From Anagrus nilaparvatae (lineage: Eukaryota; Arthropoda; Insecta; Hymenoptera; Mymaridae): a DNA stretch of 64,000 nt. The stretch covers positions 868,001 through 932,000 of the forward strand of contig JAKSXM010000036.1 of assembly GCA_022575985.1 (NCBI GenBank), written 5' to 3'. Made by a program: the position numbers and the translations under genes. Each line of letters begins with the position of its first letter. The first letter of the stretch is position 1. The notes under the pieces are model-generated. The model was not told the DNA's origin. It made no database searches and saw nothing but the letters and a program-made list of their open reading frames with translations. Positions 1 to 13,115 of the stretch are shown in pieces.

Positions 1-3000
1 AGTTAGTTGAAATTAAAAAAAATTGATGATTTATTGCAGGAGTTACTTTTAACAATCTATTTTAAGAAAATTATTAATTAAAACCTAGGCAATTGCAATT
101 TTAATTTTTAAGTTTAACACATGCACAATGAATATTACATGTATAATACATACTTGCAATTGTATATATATATATAATTACATATTTTGTATAAGGTGTC
201 ACATATATGTATCAACTTTTTGTTCAATGAGCACGTTAAAAAGAATTCTTACTTTTTTTATTTTCAGAAAAACTCTAACATTGAATTGCATGTACATTGA
301 ACGTGAGCATACGTGTAACCAGTAACTTAAGTTTCATATTACTGAAAAAAAACTATATTTTTATTTTATATACGTATTTAAAGTAAAACAAGAATAATAG
401 TTTGAAATTTCCCTTAGAAATTATGAAGTATGAGGTAAAAAATAATCTTCAAAGTTTTATGTTACGTACGTTAGTTTATTTAAACAGCTAAATTTTGCAT
501 AAATGCGATTTAATTCTAATGAACGTACTTCATATTTACTTTTACTTGAAAAAATATTATATTTTTTGTAATCCGCATACTAATTCAGATTTGTGTGGTT
601 ACGATACAAAATTGCGTATTGTAACTTTAGAGTTTATTTTTTCTGAATATTTTCTTTTCTTTTTTCATGTAGTTTTTTGTTATAAAATAAACTGATGGCG
701 TGCTTTGTAAGCGAACTACCGAAGCTTTAAGTATAAAATGACTTATTTATTTTTACAAATTTATTGAAATTTTAGTGGTCAGGTGCTTTAAGACACTGGT
801 AAATTAATGCTTACTCACATGATGAAATCACAGGAGGTAATTTTTTGTCAGGGGCCGAAAAGCACGTTTTTTTCGACCGGAAAAGGCGTATTTTCTCTCC
901 CCAATAAAGAAAAAATAGTATACAACCCTGGGCCATAAAAATGAATGCCATAAATTGCATTTTACTACACAAAAAGATACTTACAGATGGGTTGTAATCA
1001 CCGAAAAAATGAAAAATTAGTGAAATAAACTAATTGGGGAAACGTGAAGATTATCCTCTTAAAATTTAGGATAAGAAGATAAATAAAAATCACTCAATGA
1101 AATAGGTGTCGCACAGTATGAATATACAGTAGTGCATATGCTTGAAGTAGGCCATAAGCACGGAGAAAATGGCAGTATGCAAGCTGACGGCGCTGAAAAA
1201 GGAAGCACCGTATATAAGAATATCATATTGCAAGTACAAAGAAAAGGATAGTATACCAACCTTTCTTGAAGACCATGAAGAATGGTAGGTTGATAACCTG
1301 ATCAATACAAGAAGATTGAATTATAGCCGCCAAATTGTGATATAATACGATAAAAAAGAGTAGAACCATGCAGGAATGGAGTAGCTTCAAATAAAAAATA
1401 AGGCCCCGAATCACCTAACAACGTGAAGTTGTGTCTAAGTGTTTTTTGTGAAGAGGGTGGGCAAGGGCGAGTATGATAGGTCGTGAAGTTTACTATAGTT
1501 TTAACTGGTTCTAGGAAGGGCCTCAGAGAATGAAACTCTCTATAGAAAATGGGAGGTCTGCATTACCTAAAAAAAATATATTGTAAAGTGTGTTCAAAAT
1601 TAAAATCTGAATTGATGCCTTTTGCAAAACTGCAAATTTTGAAATAAATTTAAACGCTAATTCTCAAAAATGTTGAATCTTTAAAACTCCAAGTATTTAT
1701 GATCCAAAAATTATTTAAAGCTTGATTAAAAAGAAAACGATTTTCAACAAGCTCAATTCTTTACCAAAAGTAAATTTAACCTAATCCATCGAAAATTCTT
1801 TTCTAATTCAGCAAAATATAAAAATTCTAAATATTCCCAAAAATAATGTTCATCAATAAACATCATGTAAATTATTGTCTTAATATCGCAATTACAACTA
1901 TAATCCCAAACATGTAAGATTCTTATGAATTAAACACGCGTCTAATAGACAAATATGCATATATATGATTATCAGTGATTTATTAGTCAACATTTGCTAT
2001 ATTATAATAACTGTTAGATATAGGACATTGGACTTATGAATGTTGGATATAAATAGAGAATTAATTGGATTACGTAAGTAATATAATCTATTGGAAATTC
2101 ATTTAAGTCTTTTCGCATCGCTAATCATTTGTTTGCTTGTATTTGTCTCTATAAAATTATTAATTTTATTAAATAATAAAATATATCTTGATATGTAATC
2201 AAGTAGGTACTTAAATATATACTTTTGTATAAACAGGATAAAAAAAGGACTGTTTAATAGATTAAAATCGGAAGAGTATTGCTGTATGTGTGTGTAGAAA
2301 GACAACGACAAAGAATTTGACATATTTGCTTTTCGTTCTTTTTTTTCTGTTTATGTAAAGAAATTTACTTAACGCGATAAAAGTAACAATGAATTTACTC
2401 AATTTGTCAATTGGTTAAATGAAATTCGATGTGTTTGACAAATTTTTTTATTTGACAAATATTTCTAATAATTTTGATTGATTGTATAGAAGAAATAAAG
2501 GACATTTATACGATCCGAGTTTTTTAGGTTTTTAGGATTTTCATAAAGAGAAATTTTTGATTCACCCCATACCTGTAGTTTTTTTGCAAATGATTTAGGG
2601 CTTTACCTAATAATTCATTCAATCCAACCCTATCAGATAATAAGCCCAAACTTTTGGATAGAAAACTTTTGAACCTAGGACCTTAAAAATTGACATGATC
2701 CCACAAAAAACCCAAAACAATTGGGTTTTTGTAAATTTTAAGCTTTTCACTTGCTTTTAAGCCAGTTACACCAAGAAGCCGATAACAGAAAATTTTTCTT
2801 CTAAATTTATCTATTAAAAATTTGTACGAGAATATTTTGATATTTTATTGATTACATAAGAATATTACACACACAAAACTATTCACGCTAAAAGTCAGGA
2901 TACCACGGTGTGTATTATAGAAAAGTGAGAAAATATTACTATTGATGATTAAATATATATTAACTACGTATAAGATTAATTAATGAAAAGATTGATTAAA

Positions 3001-6000
3001 CTCTATTTTAATGAATTTTCTACACGTATACTATATATTTCATGACATGTAATAAAACTTGTTTGTCATTATATGTTTACTACATGAAAAATTAATTTCT
3101 GTTTACATAAATTATATATTAATTTGATGATTGAGTAATTATTAATTAGATTCTTGATTTTTAAATTAAGAAATAAATTAAAATAATAATTTTTTTTAAT
3201 CCCTCGCTAGCCTGAGAGCTATTTGAAAAAATAGTTTAACGTCGCTCTACTCAGAAAATTTTCGTATGAAGAGATATATAATTTTGTAGGAAATATTCTC
3301 AGGAATCCAATAGTTTGGTCTCTTAGTCGGTTGTTGTGCAAAATTAAAAGACATTATAATTTCATAATCAAAATTTCTGAAACATGGCTATCATGGGGAA
3401 TTCATGGTACCGCGGCATCAGTCGGATATAGCACTCCACAAGGCATCAAAGTATAAAACTGAACTAATCTTACCTACCATAAGAGTCCATGTTTAAATTT
3501 GTAGATATGAAATTGAGAGATATGAAATTTTAAAGCCAGAGTCCCGTTTTATTAATTTTTAAAAAACGCTAATTTTAAACACTTAAAGAACCATATCAGA
3601 AAAACAACTGAATTAAAAAGAACGAGTAAAATACTTTTAAAAACTAGGGGCTTGTACAAAATTTTTGAGACCTATAAAACCCATTTTAGTCATAATTAGT
3701 CAAAATTGGTTATTTTGGCCATTTAGTTTACTGACTATAACTGGCCTCTTCATGGCTCTTCAAGAGAATTAAGAGCGAGGTCCAGAGGCCACGCATGTTT
3801 TTGAATAGGTATATTGCAAGGCATCTTCAGGGGTCTTGTAAGTTAGAAACGCGTTTCCTGAAATTCGAATTTGAAAGAGCATTACTTACCCAACTATGTA
3901 GATACATAACCTACAGAATGTATTTGCTTATTAGTAAAATTTTGCAATGATTTTTTATATAAAAAACAGCTTTATTTTTTTCTAAAGTGAAATGATTTCT
4001 AAAGACTGTATTTAGACGCAAAATCAGCTACGAATTCTAGGGAAAACTTGACGACTTGATACAGTCGATGAATTGGGAAAGCTAAATCAACCAATTCATA
4101 TAGTACAACTTGGCCGTCCAAATCATGACTTAGATAACATTTACAGTACAGTCATAGACTGGGCAATAAATTCACAATGGGATGTAAAATATAGAAATAT
4201 AATTCCTAAAAATATTTTTAAATGTAATTTAATATCCATTTTTCTGACCTAAAATACCAATCTTTAAAAAATATTTGACATAAACAAGAATACTTAACAA
4301 AAACTTAGTCAAAATATGCCAAAAACGAGTATTTAGACCATTTGACAAGTTAAGTACTACAGTCTATAACAACTAAAATTTAATTCAAAAACATTTAATA
4401 ATAAAAAATTACAGTAATTTTCATTTTACTTTTATATTTCTTTATCTTGAATATATTATCATGGATCACTCAAAAATGATATTATTAAATTTAGTTTATT
4501 TATACCGTCAGAAGAATAACACATGTAAAAAATATAATTTACACAAGCAGAAATATAAGACACACACACATTCTATATTTTTATATTATAAGCACCTGCA
4601 GGGTCTCGTCAGTATGAATTTTTAAATTATATGTGCTTCTTTTTAGATTATATTGCAAATGTAAACTTCAAATATATAAAAAAAAGGGTTAAATTATTTG
4701 TTTATTAAATAAATTTTAGGCGCAAACGCAATTAACTAAAAGTTTCTACCTGGATAAATTACTAATGGTAATTAATTGTCAAATTTTTGAGCGTTAAGAA
4801 AATACCTTATTAGAAAAATAAAATTCTTTTATAATTACTCTAGTTTAAAAGATGTTTTTAAAATTATTAAAAAAAAATAAGAAAAAGAATTTCATATTAA
4901 CAACTACCGTATCGTCGTCATCGTCGTCAAATTTTCCCACGTTTTTTACACGCACTAGTTTACAAAAAGTTAATATTGTATATATATAAAGTAAATAAGT
5001 ACACACACACACACATTTATGTATGAAAAAAGTTTTTCACTTTGCTATATATTACTGAAATGAAAAGAAAGTTTTCTTCTCTCACTGACTTTTATGCATT
5101 TAAACATCGGGTATAATCTTTGTAACATGTTGACTTTAGAAAAATAAATTTAATATTTACTGTAAGTAGTTATATTAGCTTATATTATACATTTTTTTTT
5201 TCATTTAAATATTTGTCTGTTTAAATTTGTTTTTTTTTTTTAATTAATCATATTTTGAAAAAGTTGTATGTTAAGTAACAAGTGCGTAAATTTAGGTACT
5301 TTAGGGCCGGTAATACCATCAGCGAGTAATTTTTTTCATTAATTATCAATATTTTTTTAAGTCTGAGCGAAAAGTCAAAACGAGTTTTTAAAATTTGACC
5401 AAAAAAAAAATAACGTCATTAAAAAATTATTATTAATTTACGTAAATAAAATATACCCACACAAATTACCTGTACATAAAAAAAAAGTTATTTTTTTGTC
5501 AATCTTAAAGAATTCATAAGCCACCCAATCAATTCCACATGAGAAATTTTTCACCACAAGGTGTGAAATAAAAAAAGAAGAAAAAAAAAATTATGGCAAA
5601 AAAAAATATTTAAGAAACGAAATCTGTCTTCTTGTGTCTTTTATGATATTAAAGTATACTTAAAAAAAAAAGAGTCAAATATCTATCCAAAAAATCAAGA
5701 TTGCCCGTCTTCTCGAGTCTCGTCATTCTCATATAATAACCCGTATAGTATCCTTTTTTTTTCTTAATACTTTTTTATAGCCTGAACTTGAAATAAAAAT
5801 AAAAAAAAAACAAAATTAATAAAAACGAGTAAAGTGATCTATCCTTTTTTTTACTATATATAGAAAATAACATTTTGATTATTATCGGATGCATCGGAGG
5901 CGTCATCTGACTTTTCGCATGAACAAACATAGTTTTATATATTAAAATTTTGATATTTTTGCATATTGAAAATAAAATCTTTTAATGAAATTTTCTGTTT

Positions 6001-6494
6001 CTTTTTTAATTTAATTTTTTTTTAATAAACTTCTTAATTTTTTTGCTTTTTTCTTAATTTACCGTCGGCCGACGGTAATAAATTATTTTTATATAGAATA
6101 AAAATTACATACTTTTTGCAAACACAAAACAGGTGTTACGCTTTAATAAATATCTAATAAATTGTATTTCGACGTCTATGAAAAATCCTAACCTAAAAAA
6201 CAAATTTTAGGTTAGAAACGAACTAATTTTATTTTTGCAAAATTTAATTCCTAATTGATTCTTTAATTTCGTTTTAAACAAACATTAACTCATTTTTCAA
6301 AAAAATAATAATTTATTTCTAACCTCTAAATTTTGTCAAACTAAAAAATTTAAAACAAAAGCACACATAACCTAAAAAGTATTTGATAAAATAAAAGGGT
6401 AAACAAACTACTTAAAATATCTTTGTTTTGTCGCAGAAATAAAAAAAGAAAGTATCGATTAAAATGAAACCCTTAAATGTTTATCTATCTTTAC
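1..6494 (-). other. Presumed first intron of the Iroquois-like gene (continues outside the window)
   Basis: If the exon at 6495-6539 is real, everything from 6494 down to position 1 is intron. No open frame on the minus strand resembles an Iroquois homeodomain (no TALE-type NARRRLKKEN motif), so exon 2 lies outside. The interval is very AT-rich with many A and T runs and short CA repeats (near 4558 and 5001). The block at about 830-1560 is clearly less AT-rich and holds overlapping hydrophobic minus-strand frames that I do not recognise. About 3190-3900 is also more mixed, with a short inverted repeat (TGGCCTC near 3742, GAGGCCA near 3784). I see no other gene. Confidence 0.5.
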
Positions 6495-6539
6495 CTGTGA
6501 AGCCGTCGGATAATAACCAAATTGAGTATATGCGGACAT
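6495..6539 (-). CDS. ara/caup: First coding exon of an Iroquois-family homeobox gene (partial)
   Basis: Reading the minus strand from the ATG at 6539 gives MSAYTQFGYYPTASQ, followed at once by a good splice donor (CAG then GTAAAGATAG, donor GT at 6494-6493). Read-through would give VKIDKHLRVSF and a stop, so the exon most likely ends here. Insect Iroquois proteins (Araucan, Caupolican) begin with a very similar stretch: M-A/S-AYTQFGY, then a short Pro/Ser segment ending ASQ. These are TALE-class homeodomain transcription factors that act in the nucleus to pattern the body wall, eye and wing. The homeodomain itself is encoded in later exons, which would lie below position 1, so the match rests on 15 residues only. 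I cannot tell the araucan/caupolican type from mirror. The upstream leader is AT-rich, and the start context is AGAAATATG. Confidence 0.68.
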
Positions 6540-7153
6540 ATTTCTGTTGATGTTTTTTACTTTTTTTATTATTTTTTTGTTTTTACTGTTCTTTTTTTTT
6601 GTACAATATTTACAAATTAATTATTTTTTTAATTTATCACAATTTTATTAACTTAAAAAAATTGTTAATATTAGTAAAAAGTTTATTTTAACACACCAGT
6701 TGCCTCACAAAAATCACTCCACTTTTAATAAAAAAAATTTCACTATAAAATTATAAACAAAACAAAAACAATTAACTAATAAAAAAAAATGGTCTTATTT
6801 TTTAATTTTATTCATTTATAATGAAATAAAATTTAAATTGTTCTCAAAATAATTAATTTTTCAAAGTCTTTTCTTATTTTGCAATAATATTTTTTGTCCA
6901 ACTTCATCTTAATACTCAATAAAGTATAAATAAATAATTATAAAAAGAAAAAAAAAATAATTTTATTAACAAAAACTCAAATTTTTCACTAAAAATTCAC
7001 GATATTTTTTTGAAAAACACTCACATTTAATAAATAAATTAATTATAATTTTTAAAAGGAGCGCTCGATAAACACTAACAAATTAAAATAACGAAAATAA
7101 CATAATAGTAAACCGTCCCCTTGTTACCATCGGGCGCTCCAGTAAGCGACTGA
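6540..7153 (-). other. Putative 5' leader of the Iroquois-like gene
   Basis: This minus-strand stretch runs upstream from the candidate start codon and has no long open frame. It contains a 12-bp inverted repeat, GGAGCGCTCGAT near 7060 against ATCGGGCGCTCC near 7130, with one mismatch and a loop of about 60 bases. The transcription start is not known. An arthropod-type initiator word (TCAGT, with its A at 7151) is one possibility and was used to set the outer limit. Confidence 0.3.
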
Positions 7154-7460
7154 CAAACTTTCTACTCACACAAATTAACAAACTTGCTTTTATAAATTAT
7201 CTCTTTCTAACTTACTGATAATATAATATACTTTATCTCTCTTTTATTATTGCCAATATCCCCTACTCTCTAACCACATGGTAAAATTCACTGCTAAGCT
7301 ATCGCCCTCTGAAGTTATATTTTTAAAACTTATTCTTTACTCTTACTCTTAATATTCTAACCCCCTCTTAATATTTTAACAGAATGCCATAACCAATGAA
7401 AGGAATTTTTTTTAAAAAAAGGGCGTTAACTCCCTCCTCATTGGTCATATAACCTTAAAA
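7140..7460 (-). promoter_or_regulatory. Candidate promoter region with TATA-like, initiator-like and CCAAT motifs
   Basis: On the minus strand a TATAAAAG word (7194-7187) lies upstream of TCAGTC (7153-7148), a good match to the arthropod initiator. The spacing is about 43 bases, longer than the usual 30, so the pair may be chance. Farther upstream two CCAAT words lie close together in opposite orientations (AACCAATGA near 7391 on plus; ATTGGT near 7440, which reads ACCAAT on minus). This block is richer in G and C than the DNA around it. All this fits a promoter of the exon at 6495-6539, but it is motif reading only. Confidence 0.3.
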
Positions 7461-10400
7461 TAGGCGGAGCTTAATCATTTAAATGTCTTGAAAACGCCTA
7501 CACATAGTGGGGAGTAAAGTTGTATGAGTGAAAAGAAAAATTGGAGTCTTTCGTATTTTAGGTTAAAACCAAATGATAAACAAAGATAGAAAGGGTGAAT
7601 TTAACCCTCTTTGAAAAGCCCCTTGATCTTTTGTACACGGGCTTCTCTCAATATACGATTTGTATGTATTGTATTTTAAAGTGTATAACTCTTGTTATAC
7701 TTATGTCTTCTTTTGTAGGCTTTTGATAGCAGAAATAAGGTTATCATTGTTATGTTACTTTTAAATTCTATTAAACCATGAAAAAAATACTACGTACTTA
7801 TTAACTTGTTTTCTTTTTCTTTTATTTTTTCTTTTTTCAAGTAGAAAAATTAAAAAAGAAAATAAAAGAAATGTGTTTACGAGACTTGACGCTTGTCAAC
7901 TTGGTATTCAGATATAGGGAATTAAAATAAATTTAACTACTTTATCTATGTGGCACGTGGAACTCTAAAGGATTAAATGGTTTTATGCTCTTTATATAAG
8001 TACCCACCAACTATTGCTATGTTATAATATAGGTTAGAAACTACTATTTTATTATTCAAAAATTATGGAAATATTCAAGTAATATTATGATAAAAAGATC
8101 TTTTTAGAAGTTTCTTGTATAAAAAGGTCGTTTCAAATTTGTCAGACACAGAAAATTATACTTAATTTATGTTAAATAATTTTTTACAGTGTATAATAAA
8201 ATAAATATTTAATTGATTTTTTTTTTAATTAAAAATCTTTTTTACATCTTTTAATTTTGAAAATTTACATGGGATTAATTATTTATTATTTTTTTTCAAA
8301 TTTATAAAATAATTATGTAACAAAGAAAAAGTTAAATTAATTTTAATTAAATAAATTAAATATTAAAAAACCGTTTTTATTTTTAAAAATAAATAGTGGG
8401 ATTTTACAAAGTTTTATTTATCAAAGTATCCAAATTTCTAGGTTAAGTTAGTAAATTTAGGTTATGTTCTTAATAATAAAAAATAAATAATTAAAATTTT
8501 AAATCAAAAAGTTAATACAAGTCTAGACATTTTGACTTAATTTGTAAAAATTACAAATACATATTTTTGAATCTCGTTTATTTAGTAAATACCCGTCGGT
8601 AAAGTAAAAATAATTAAAATATATTTTTTTTTTTTTTATTTCTTACGTAAGAAACAAAATACAGCTTTATGTTAATTGTAAGATAATAAATCATAAACCT
8701 CCCGAACAACAAAAAAAAAATCATAAATGAAAATAGCAAGAAGAAAAAATTAAAATATTAAAAAGATAATTTTAAATATTCAAAAAGATAATATTTTGTT
8801 TGTTTGTTTTGTTACCATACCTGACAAGATAAACAAAATTTTTAATATTTAAATTTTTTTTCTTTTCTTTCTAATGCATTTTTCAAAAATTTTTCACCTG
8901 TAAACAATTGACTTTTAAATATAAAACCTTTTATTTTATTTCTTTTGTTTGTTAATAGTAATTAAGAAATTTTTCTATTCAAAATATGATTTATAACCTT
9001 AAAAATTTTATTTAAATATGGAAGTTTCCTACTGTGTTTAAGGTAATTAAAAAAACAAAAAAATATCAATATGTAGGTAAATCTGTGACCAAATTTTTTT
9101 AAATGAAATTAATGTCAAACAATAGTAAAATTTTAATACTGTTGTTTTTAATAAAAAATTTTTTTTTTCAAAGTATTTTTGAATTTTTCTCGTATAAATC
9201 AGCTGCAATGAAAACCAAAACCTATACTGGAGTGTTTACTCCTACAGTTAAAATTTAAGCCTATTGAATTAAGAAAATAATTGTGTCAAATTATAGGAAT
9301 ATTTGTTTTTAGTTGATTTTTTATACTTTGAACTTAATTTTTAAAATTTTAAGGGCGTGTTCTCTTTTTTTTTTAGTAAGGAAACAATTTTTTTTTTAAT
9401 TATTTTACACATCGAATTTATTATGTATAAGTTTAATTTTTTATTTATGTTACGTCAAAGACGGGTAGATCGAGCTTCGTAAACAAAAAATTACTCGGAT
9501 CTTTTTTAATTTTGGAGTTTTGAAAATTTTGATTAAATTGAGTTCAATATTAATGTGTAAATAAATTGTTAAAATATGTTAAAAATGTAAGAACACAAAA
9601 ATTGACCGAAAAAAACACCAAAAATCCACACCTTGTTTTGCAATCTCGTTATTTGTTTGCTGAACAAATTTCAACCAAAATTTTTTTTACGAAAAAAAAA
9701 ATTTAGCTCAACTCTAATATTCCCCAGTACTGACTCCTTATGGGGGGTCAAAATACACCTAAATTTAAAAAATGAAAAAAAAATTATAAAATTTCAAACT
9801 TTTCAGAACTTTTAATGTCTAAAAAAGGCCTTTTTTAACATTTTTCCAAAGCACAAAAAAAATGGGGGAATAATAGGGGTGGGGACAATTGTTTTTGCAG
9901 GAAAAAAGTTTGCTTAAGCTCCCTTCTGCAAAAAATTAACGAGGTTACGAAAAAAGGGGCAAATTTTTCGGTCACTCTTACTTTGCTTTCGCTAACAAGG
10001 AGAAACTGCTAACTTTAGAAAGCCAAACTATAATTTATAGTTATGGATTCCGATTACTTTAATATGTTAAAAAAATAACCCCGATATCCTTTGTTAGAAG
10101 AGATTTTGGTAATTTTGAGGAAACCTGACAAGTTAACCAAAACACTTTTTGTTAGTCAATGGTATCAAAGGCATAATTTAAGCTCCGCAAACTGCGTTTT
10201 TTTATAGGCTGATTCTCCCATTTTTATAGCCAATAAATCAAATGGCCATTTTTGGCCCCAAATGACCAATTTTTAAATTACTTCCAAAATTAAAATTTTT
10301 GATGAAAATAGGATTTATAGATTTCAAAAATTTTCTACAAGCTTCAAATTTCTAAAAATTCTTTATTTGCCCTTTATAATTATATGTTTACCAAATATTT

Positions 10401-10640
10401 TATCTTTTTAATTTTTTATCTTAAATTCTCTTCGTATTACAGTCAGTAAATCGGATGTCCATTTTTGGCCCAAAATGACCAATTTTCATTTTGAACTCTG
10501 GATTGCGTATTCCAGAACCCTAGAATATCCACTTATTTATTAATAAAAACTAACTTTGTGAAAAAGTAACTACTTAGACATGAGTTCTCACGCGATCTTC
10601 GCACTTGAATCTCAATATTTACAAAGAGAGTTCACTATAC
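7461..10640. other. AT-rich intergenic DNA without recognisable genes
   Basis: Long A and T runs dominate and no frame resembles a known protein. The block at 7480-7720 is the least repetitive part and lies just upstream of the candidate promoter, so it is a reasonable place for regulatory DNA, although nothing specific is visible. At 10223-10275 and 10440-10492 there is a direct repeat of about 50 bp containing CCATTTTTGGCCC and AAATGACCAATTTT, about 217 bp apart. Confidence 0.5.
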
Positions 10641-10644
10641 ATTT

Positions 10645-11425
10645 GCAAGAGCGGATCAAAAAATTTTTTCGGGGGGGGGGGGCAACCCACAATTTGGGTC
10701 AGGCTGCACTTATATTTTGACTAATAAAGAAGACCTCAACATGCTTCTGCTCTATGCTTTGTAAATAGAAGTTGTCGGATTCCTAACTGTATGCTAGAAA
10801 TATTTTGTTAATTTATATTTTTACATATTAAAAGCATTATAAAAAAAAAGGATGAGGTCTAGAGTCAGGAAAAAGCAGTTGTTTTATTCATGCTTTCGAT
10901 AAAAAAAAATTTAGGCCTGATTTGAAAACTTGGCGCTTCAACTCATTTATACATTTTAGAAATATAAAAAGATATTTGGTATGTAAAAAAAGTTTTATAA
11001 GGAAAAAAATAAATTATTGTAAAATTATCAAAAATATTGTAAAATTTTTAGCCTTGATAATAAAGACGGAAAGTCTTAAAAACGTGGGCAATTTATTGCA
11101 TAAATAAAGATATTTGTCAACTCAAGAATCAACGTATTTTTATTAAATTAAAAAAAAATATTTTATAATATATGTATCCTGTTGCGATAATATATGTATG
11201 GATTGGTATAAATTTTTCGCAATTATTATGATTGATATTAAAAATACTATATAATTTGATATTGATTTAAAACACAAACAATTTTTGATAATAATGTATG
11301 CTTATCTTGAAAAAACACAAAAAATTTGGTTTCTTTATTTTAATTAATTTTTTTTTAATTTCATTTTTTTCATCGTTTTGGGGGGGTGTCAATTGACCCC
11401 AATGACCCTCTTGGATCCGCCCCAT
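10645..11425. repeat. Possible degraded DNA transposon with G-rich, GCGGATC-bearing ends
   Basis: The left end carries GAGCGGATC followed by a run of 12 G (10671-10682). The right end carries, inverted, GATCCGCCCC (about 11414-11423) preceded by GGGGGGGTGTC near 11380. Ends with GGCGGATCC next to a G run are seen in several hAT-like and other DNA transposons. The interior is AT-rich and non-coding. No target-site duplication could be identified. Confidence 0.3.
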
Positions 11426-11593
11426 CAACGCCCAAGAGCTTATATACGTGTTGATTTGTTTTTGAATACTAAAGTCCTATCTACACCAAATTAAAAGTCG
11501 ACATTAAATCTAGTCTAGAATTATAAGATTTACAGTTTAGTTGGGAGTTATTCACGATTAATTGTAAAAAAACCCCAACTACACCTTACTAGC

Positions 11594-11825
11594 AAAGGTG
11601 GAGCCCCCCCCCCCTATTCACATTTATTTTTATTGATGTTGCCTCAAAAAATCATGTTACTAAAATTTATAATTATGCAAACACGTACAGAGTTTTCAGA
11701 GGAGCCTAGTTTTGTCCCCAGTAAAGTTATAATTATTAATTAGAAACTTAATTAAAAAAGTATTCAAGAGCCAATGTCCAATTCCGAATATAATTTATTT
11801 CTTATGGAGTCAGCGTTTGTATTCT
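11594..11825 (+). repeat. Dispersed repeat, copy 1 (pair with 53385-53600)
   Basis: This stretch (a C-rich word, then CTATTCACATTTATTTTTAT, CAGAGTTTTCAGAGGAGCC, TGTCCCCAGTAAAGTTATAA and ATGGAGTCAGCG) is matched in order and in the same orientation at 53385-53600. Later blocks near 12335 and 53625 also match (AGTATTTTGTT, ACTATTTTAGT). It is therefore a dispersed repeat of at least 220 bp. No protein is encoded. The family is unknown to me. Confidence 0.6.
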
Positions 11826-12898
11826 GCATGAACATATTCATATGTTCGATCGCACGTACATATTTTTATAATTAATAATTAAATTCATTTTATTATTTTA
11901 TAAATTTAAAGATTGTAGTTTCACCGCCAAAGTATAAAACACGTGACTTCCAAAACCTAGTACATTTTATATATTTTTTATATTTTTCCGGCATAGCGTC
12001 TAAAAAAGGCCACATGTTCGGCCTGTTCATCTTCCGCTTTTAAGCAGTAAAGACGTATCATTTTAGCGTCTCTAATATTTATACAACAAAAACGTTAATG
12101 TATAAAATAGTAGTAAAATCTCCTAGTTATTTATACGTGATTCATCATAATGTTAATCAGAAAATTGTTAATAAACTAAGTTATTCAACGCAAAAAAGTG
12201 TCTAATTTATTCAAAATCCAATAACAACAGAATTTACGAAATATTGTCTTGGAATATTAATTTAGTCCAAGACGCGTCATCTCAATATTTAATAATAAAA
12301 ATTATTAATCAAAAATATGGGTGACGCCTGAACACATATTAGTATTTTGTTATACTATTTTAGTACATAATACAAGAATTTATCACTGAAAAAGCTTGAG
12401 TATTATGTTAGAATAACTAACTTTTTAATTTGTAAAAAATTTAGTTAAATATTGACATGACGAATGATATTATAAAAATGAAGACTATTTACAACGCAAA
12501 AAAACAAAAAATTTTGTCATTACAAGAATATAACTTATCTAAGTTAATTATCATTTATTAATATATATTATAATGTATTTCAAATAATCATTAAAATGTT
12601 AGTAAACATAATTTAATTATAATTCTTTTGCAACATGGTTTTAAATGATAAATTTAATAATAAATAAAATAATAAGTTTAAAATATTATAAATTACTATC
12701 TGTATTTACATTGATCAATAAAGTATTTTATTATGCAAATTTTTTATTGAAATCTTGTGTAATAAATAATCGTTGAAAATATTATAAAAAATATTCTAGC
12801 TGACCACAATAGGAATTTTTAAGTTATACTCTGCGGATTCGTAAAAATTTTTATCTGTAACTTATATTTATTAGGTGACTTTTATCTGTAATTTATAT
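11826..12898. other. AT-rich intergenic DNA
   Basis: No coding frame seen. The part near 12335-12400 matches the tail of the dispersed repeat also present near 53625-53670. A short direct duplication with TTTTTATCTGTAA and TTATATTTA occurs at about 12850 and 12880, just outside the TTAA-flanked element that starts at 12903. Confidence 0.4.
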
Positions 12899-13115
12899 TT
12901 AAGGGACGTTTGGGGTAAATATATAGAAATTTTAGCTGATTTTCAAGGTAGGATTGTGAAATAACGGATAGAGATATTTGCTTCAAATTTTTTTTATTGT
13001 TTACAAATATTTTAAAGATTTGAAAAAAAATTTTTTTTTTTTTTTTTTTTGTGACGTCATTTTAGCGTAAGAGAGGTGTGACTGCGTCTCTGAAAACAAA
13101 AATTCCAAATTTATG

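Noticed and set aside
1059..1414. Hydrophobic minus-strand frames as a chemoreceptor fragment
   Set aside because: No receptor motif could be identified and the frames overlap each other; kept only as an unexplained block.
4905..4945. Run of Asp codons (minus strand) as the acidic stretch after an Iroquois homeodomain
   Set aside because: A GTC/GAC microsatellite explains it; no homeodomain codons precede it.
5885..5945. Cys-Ser-Cys and acidic frame (VCSCEKSDDASDASDN) on the minus strand as an Iroquois exon
   Set aside because: It is a short frame between stops without a convincing acceptor site, and it differs from the conserved Iroquois CSCQYD context.
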